Positions 5,181-7,452 of a DNA stretch of 7,452 bases are shown one piece after another; positions within the stretch are counted from its first letter, which is position 1; every line of letters begins with the position of its first letter. The notes beneath the pieces were generated by a model, which worked only from the letters and a program-made list of their open reading frames with translations, made no database searches and was not told the origin of the DNA. Made by a program: the position numbers and the translations under genes. The stretch covers positions 1 through 7,452 of the forward strand of contig JAQBVZ010000029.1 in the NCBI GenBank assembly GCA_027625205.1, given 5' to 3'. Source of the stretch: Chloroflexota bacterium. GTDB taxonomy: Bacteria > Chloroflexota > Dehalococcoidia > Lucifugimonadales > Australimonadaceae.

Positions 5181-6162
5181 CCCCTTCGTTTCATCCCCGT
5201 TTTACCCCACAGGACGTCAGACACAAAGCCACATCCTCAGGGAGGAGGCTGCCTTACCAGAACGGCTCCTGGCTCTCCTCTGGCGCAATAGGACGGGACG
5301 CAATCTGCACACCAGTGACGGCAGGAAGCTCAAAGTGCTCTATCCAGGCAGGCCCGCACCTGGTCATGGGCCAGACTTTAGGGACGCCATCCTGGACCTG
5401 GACGGCGAGCGCCTCCACGGAGAGGTGAAATTGCACCGGCGGCCCCAGGACTGGCAGACCCACGGCCACCATAAAGACCCCGCCTATGACTCAGTGGTGA
5501 TGCATGTAGTTGGCCAGTCAAGTGCGGAGGGCCAACTAAAGGCTCCTCCCTTGCCCACTCTGGTGCTCACGCAAGACGCCAGTCCTGAAGGGGCGCCCTC
5601 TCTCTTGCTTCCGTCTCTGCAGCGCCTGAGCAACCTCAGCCGGGACGCGCTGGCAGCCGCGCTGCGCCGGGCGGGGATGGCATGGTATGAGCAACAGGTG
5701 ATGAACGCACACGAGGCGCTGGCCGCCAGGGGCGTTGAGCAGCTCCTTTGCGCTGGCATCTTGGAGTCTCTGGGTTATTCAGAGAACCGCGCACCGTTCC
5801 TGGCACTCAGTGAAACGCTGCCAGTGGCCCTTCTTCGCGCCGCAGTCCGATCCCATACACCTCCAGAGCGCGGCCCTTGCATTCGCAGCCTGCTCATGAC
5901 AGCCGCCGGATGGGAGGAGCAGGGGCCGGTCTGGGCCAACCTGATGGCCCTGCCTCCCATTTCCCCTGATGCGTGGCGCACCAGCGGTGTACGTCCCTTC
6001 AATCACCCCCGCAGGCGCATTGAAGCCGCCGCTGTGCTCTTGGACCGCCACCTGGGGAACGGCTTAGTTCCTCCTTGGCATCTGCGTGTCAGGAAGGCAC
6101 GGAGGCGCTGTTGGAGGCTCTCACGGTCACAGACAAAGGGGAGGGAAGAGCAGCACTCCTAG
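5170..6162 (+). CDS. DUF2851 family protein, N-terminal two thirds (frameshifted gene, part 1)
   Basis: This frame encodes 330 residues from the ATG at 5170. Residues up to about 301 match DUF2851, a family of unknown function. Recognisable parts are LLALLWRNRTGR (33-44), LKVLYPGRPAPGHGPDFRDA (54-73), GEVKLH (84-89) and DWQTHGHHKDPAY (94-106). VVMHVV (109-114) and RPFNHPRRRI (275-284) follow. P68-D69 followed by E85-V-K87 fits the PD-(D/E)XK nuclease pattern, which is my inference. After about residue 301 the translation turns Arg-rich and ends at 6162, while the family-like C-terminus continues one frame over. An in-frame ATG at 5116 would add 18 residues and overlap the XRE gene by 65 bases. 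The ATG at 5170, overlapping by 11, fits better. If the shift is not a sequencing error, the gene is broken. Confidence 0.75.
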   Translation: MAASPFVSSPFYPTGRQTQSHILREEAALPERLLALLWRNRTGRNLHTSDGRKLKVLYPGRPAPGHGPDFRDAILDLDGERLHGEVKLHRRPQDWQTHGHHKDPAYDSVVMHVVGQSSAEGQLKAPPLPTLVLTQDASPEGAPSLLLPSLQRLSNLSRDALAAALRRAGMAWYEQQVMNAHEALAARGVEQLLCAGILESLGYSENRAPFLALSETLPVALLRAAVRSHTPPERGPCIRSLLMTAAGWEEQGPVWANLMALPPISPDAWRTSGVRPFNHPRRRIEAAAVLLDRHLGNGLVPPWHLRVRKARRRCWRLSRSQTKGREEQHS

Positions 6163-6413
6163 GTATTGGACGGGCCACAGCCATGGCAACCAACGTCATA
6201 CTGCCGGTGCTAGCGACGTGGGCGCAGACAAAGGGCAATAAGCGGCTAAATCAGCAGTGCAGAGAGTGCTACTGCCGCCTGCCTGCCCTCCCCTCCAACA
6301 CCATCACCCGGGAGGCGCTACGCCTCATCAACAACCCTACAGTCAGGGGGATTCCGTCTGATGCCTGCATGGGCCAGGGCCTTATGCACCTCTACCGTAG
6401 CGCGCTGGCGTGA
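6075..6413 (+). pseudogene. DUF2851 family protein, C-terminal third (frameshifted gene, part 2)
   Basis: This is the continuation of the DUF2851 gene in the -1 frame, about 112 codons. Key stretches are LLGIGRATAMATNVILPVLA (numbering its first codon at 6075 as 1, about 29-48), NTITREALRLI (about 78-88) and QGLMHLYRSALA at the end, all typical of the family's C-terminus. It has no credible start of its own: the first possible codon is a TTG at 6075 without a ribosome-binding site. Adding one C in the CCTCCTTGG tract near 6073-6076 joins both parts as ...GLVPPL-ASACQEG.... The joined protein would be about 414 residues, near the usual family length. Confidence 0.7.
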
Positions 6414-6508
6414 ACGCCCTGCGCTTTGACTTCCCCGCCCAGGCAAGGGTATCCTCAACGTAATTACGAGGCGACTGCGCCATGGAGCGCTCCGCCTGAG
6501 AACGGTGT

Positions 6509-7273
6509 ATGGAACAAGGCCAGTCCCTTTCACATCTGCCTAGCGAGCGATTTGAACTTGCGTTGGACTCCGAGCGCGGCATGCTCACCAACTCCACTCC
6601 CGGCAGCAACGCGGTTACCATTACCAACCAGCGTGCCATACGCCACAGCTCAGAGGGTGGAAGGCACACCACAGGCGTCCTGAGCCTTGAACGGCTTTCA
6701 GGGATGGAGATTATTGACGTGGGTCGGCCGTCGAGACGGCTGGGGCAAGGACTGCTGTCGATGGGCGTGGGCGCGGTCCTTGGGGCCCTGGCCTGGGCGC
6801 TGTTCTCCGAGACTCTTTTCGTGCTTATTCTGGGAGGCCTCCCCGCTCTGGCGGGGGTCTACCTGCTCTCTGGCTACATCTTCCCTGACGAGAGGGGGGA
6901 GCTTACGCTCTATGCAGGGAGCTACACCATGCGCCTCCCTCTGTTAACCGAGGACGCCCGCCGGGACGCCTACCTGGTGGTGGACCGCATCACTGAGCTA
7001 GCTGGCATGCAACCGCCTGCTCCCGGTGACGACACGCCAGAGAGTGCAGAGGAGCCAGGGGATAGCGACTTTGCTCCTTCCGTTAGCGAGGTCCTCTACA
7101 GCACCATCTTCACTGCACCCGGAGAGGATGGGGTGGCAGCAGTGGACATAGACATCATGGTGCCTGAGCCAACCCAGGAAGCGTCTGAGGATTCCATACC
7201 TGTAAACAGTCAAGGGATGCAGATGGCGGAGGAAGGACCAGCAGAGGATGGACAGGACGTAAAGCCCGACTAA
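6509..7273 (+). CDS. Membrane protein with PH-like N-terminus, two-TM hairpin and acidic tail
   Basis: I do not recognise a named family for this 254-residue protein. Residues 1-70 contain VTITNQRAIRHSS (36-48) and GVLSLERLSGMEII (56-69). This is the strand pattern of bacterial PH-like domains (T-N-x-R ... L-x-x-I/L-x-x-x-x-I). Two hydrophobic helices follow at about 79-99 and 102-124, joined by a tight turn. Residues 129-165 (ELTLYAGSYTMRLPLL, then a helix to ITEL) look like the last strands and C-terminal helix of the same fold. The PH-like domain would thus be split by a membrane hairpin. Residues 168-254 are Asp/Glu/Pro/Ser-rich and probably disordered. No signal peptide is seen. The ATG at 6509 has only a weak upstream site. 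It lies 95 bases after the DUF2851 remnant on the same strand; a functional link is unknown. Confidence 0.65.
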   Translation: MEQGQSLSHLPSERFELALDSERGMLTNSTPGSNAVTITNQRAIRHSSEGGRHTTGVLSLERLSGMEIIDVGRPSRRLGQGLLSMGVGAVLGALAWALFSETLFVLILGGLPALAGVYLLSGYIFPDERGELTLYAGSYTMRLPLLTEDARRDAYLVVDRITELAGMQPPAPGDDTPESAEEPGDSDFAPSVSEVLYSTIFTAPGEDGVAAVDIDIMVPEPTQEASEDSIPVNSQGMQMAEEGPAEDGQDVKPD

Positions 7274-7411
7274 CCTACCCTAGTCGCTTCTTCTCTTGCC
7301 AACGCTGTACCGAAACCCTGAGCACTCTAGTGGTGCTGCTTTGGATTGCCGCCCATTGAGCAACCCGCTGCCCACCCACCCAGGCGATTCCCCTGGAGGT
7401 GACGAGCAGGG
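7274..7411. other. Intergenic region near the window end
   Basis: No gene is supported here on either strand. A small inverted repeat AGCAC (7321-7325) / GTGCT (7333-7337) lies about 50 bases after the membrane-protein stop. It is followed only by GCTTTGG, so it is a poor terminator candidate. GGAGGTGA (7395-7402) is a near-perfect Shine-Dalgarno. It lies mostly in the loop of a hairpin formed by CCCCTG (7390-7395) and CAGGGG (7407-7412). Confidence 0.4.
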
Positions 7412-7452
7412 GTGTCGCGTCTCGCTCCCTGGCCGGTACCTTTACGTCGACG
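7412..7452 (+). CDS. Possible start of a further gene, cut by the window end
   Basis: A GTG at 7412 lies 9 bases after GGAGGTGA and opens a frame of 13 codons (MSRLAPWPVPLRR) to the window edge. An overlapping GTG at 7399 in another frame is also open but lies inside the ribosome-binding site. The support is the ribosome-binding sequence and spacing only; the translation is too short to identify. Confidence 0.2.
   Translation, partial: MSRLAPWPVPLRR

Noticed and set aside
6060..6085. Programmed -1 frameshift in the DUF2851 gene
   Set aside because: No slippery heptamer or clear downstream stem was seen; a one-base loss in a short C/T tract explains the data more simply.
6426..6683. 85-codon plus-strand frame overlapping the membrane-protein start
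   Set aside because: It is an out-of-frame shadow of the longer gene, with Pro/Ser/Thr-rich content and no domain pattern.
7321..7343. Terminator after the membrane-protein gene
   Set aside because: The stem is only 5 bp with a 7-base loop and lacks a T-run.
63..7379. GTGGGTGGG at 63-71 and its reverse complement at 7371-7379 as terminal repeats of one large element
   Set aside because: Only 9 bases of low-complexity sequence match; such pairs are expected by chance in a window of this size.

Overview
The window (about 58-60% G+C by eye in the core genes) reads as a stretch of a bacterial chromosome. A Chloroflexota member (Dehalococcoidia/SAR202-like) is my best guess. It rests on the adjacent XRE regulator and DUF2851 protein, a menaquinone gene pair, and the general protein style. 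This is an inference from memory of the families; there is no rRNA or other marker gene here.

Layout, left to right. Positions 1-171 hold two short hairpins that look like a dispersed repeat, then the leader of the first gene. 172-1932 carry a naphthoate synthase (menB) and a UbiA-family prenyltransferase (menA), 42 bases apart: two consecutive chemical steps of menaquinone synthesis (DHNA-CoA formation, then prenylation after thioester cleavage). A 12-TM MFS transporter (2001-3239, TTG start) follows on the same strand. 3305-3784 is a small GNAT acetyltransferase.

3785-4907 looks different. It has lower G+C in the samples I counted and a small minus-strand gene with a faint RelB/DinJ-like stretch. 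Next to it is a broken minus-strand reading frame containing an 8-base tandem duplication, about 230 bases with no clear gene, and a single-domain rhodanese. A perfect 16-base inverted repeat (3821-3836 and 4888-4903) brackets this segment and stops four bases before the start codon of the next gene. I read it as a possible inserted or rearranged cassette, though there is no transposase and no visible target duplication.

4908-6413 is an XRE-type helix-turn-helix protein overlapping a DUF2851 gene. The DUF2851 gene is interrupted by an apparent one-base deletion near 6073-6076; its last third continues in the next frame. Its N-terminal part has a P-D...E-V-K pattern that could be a PD-(D/E)XK nuclease-type site. 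6509-7273 encodes a membrane protein that looks like a PH-like fold split by a two-TM hairpin, with a long acidic tail. The last 180 bases are intergenic, with a strong ribosome-binding sequence and perhaps the first 13 codons of another gene running off the end.

The strongest leads are the bracketed segment 3821-4903 and the XRE/DUF2851 pair. Nothing here proves a new system.
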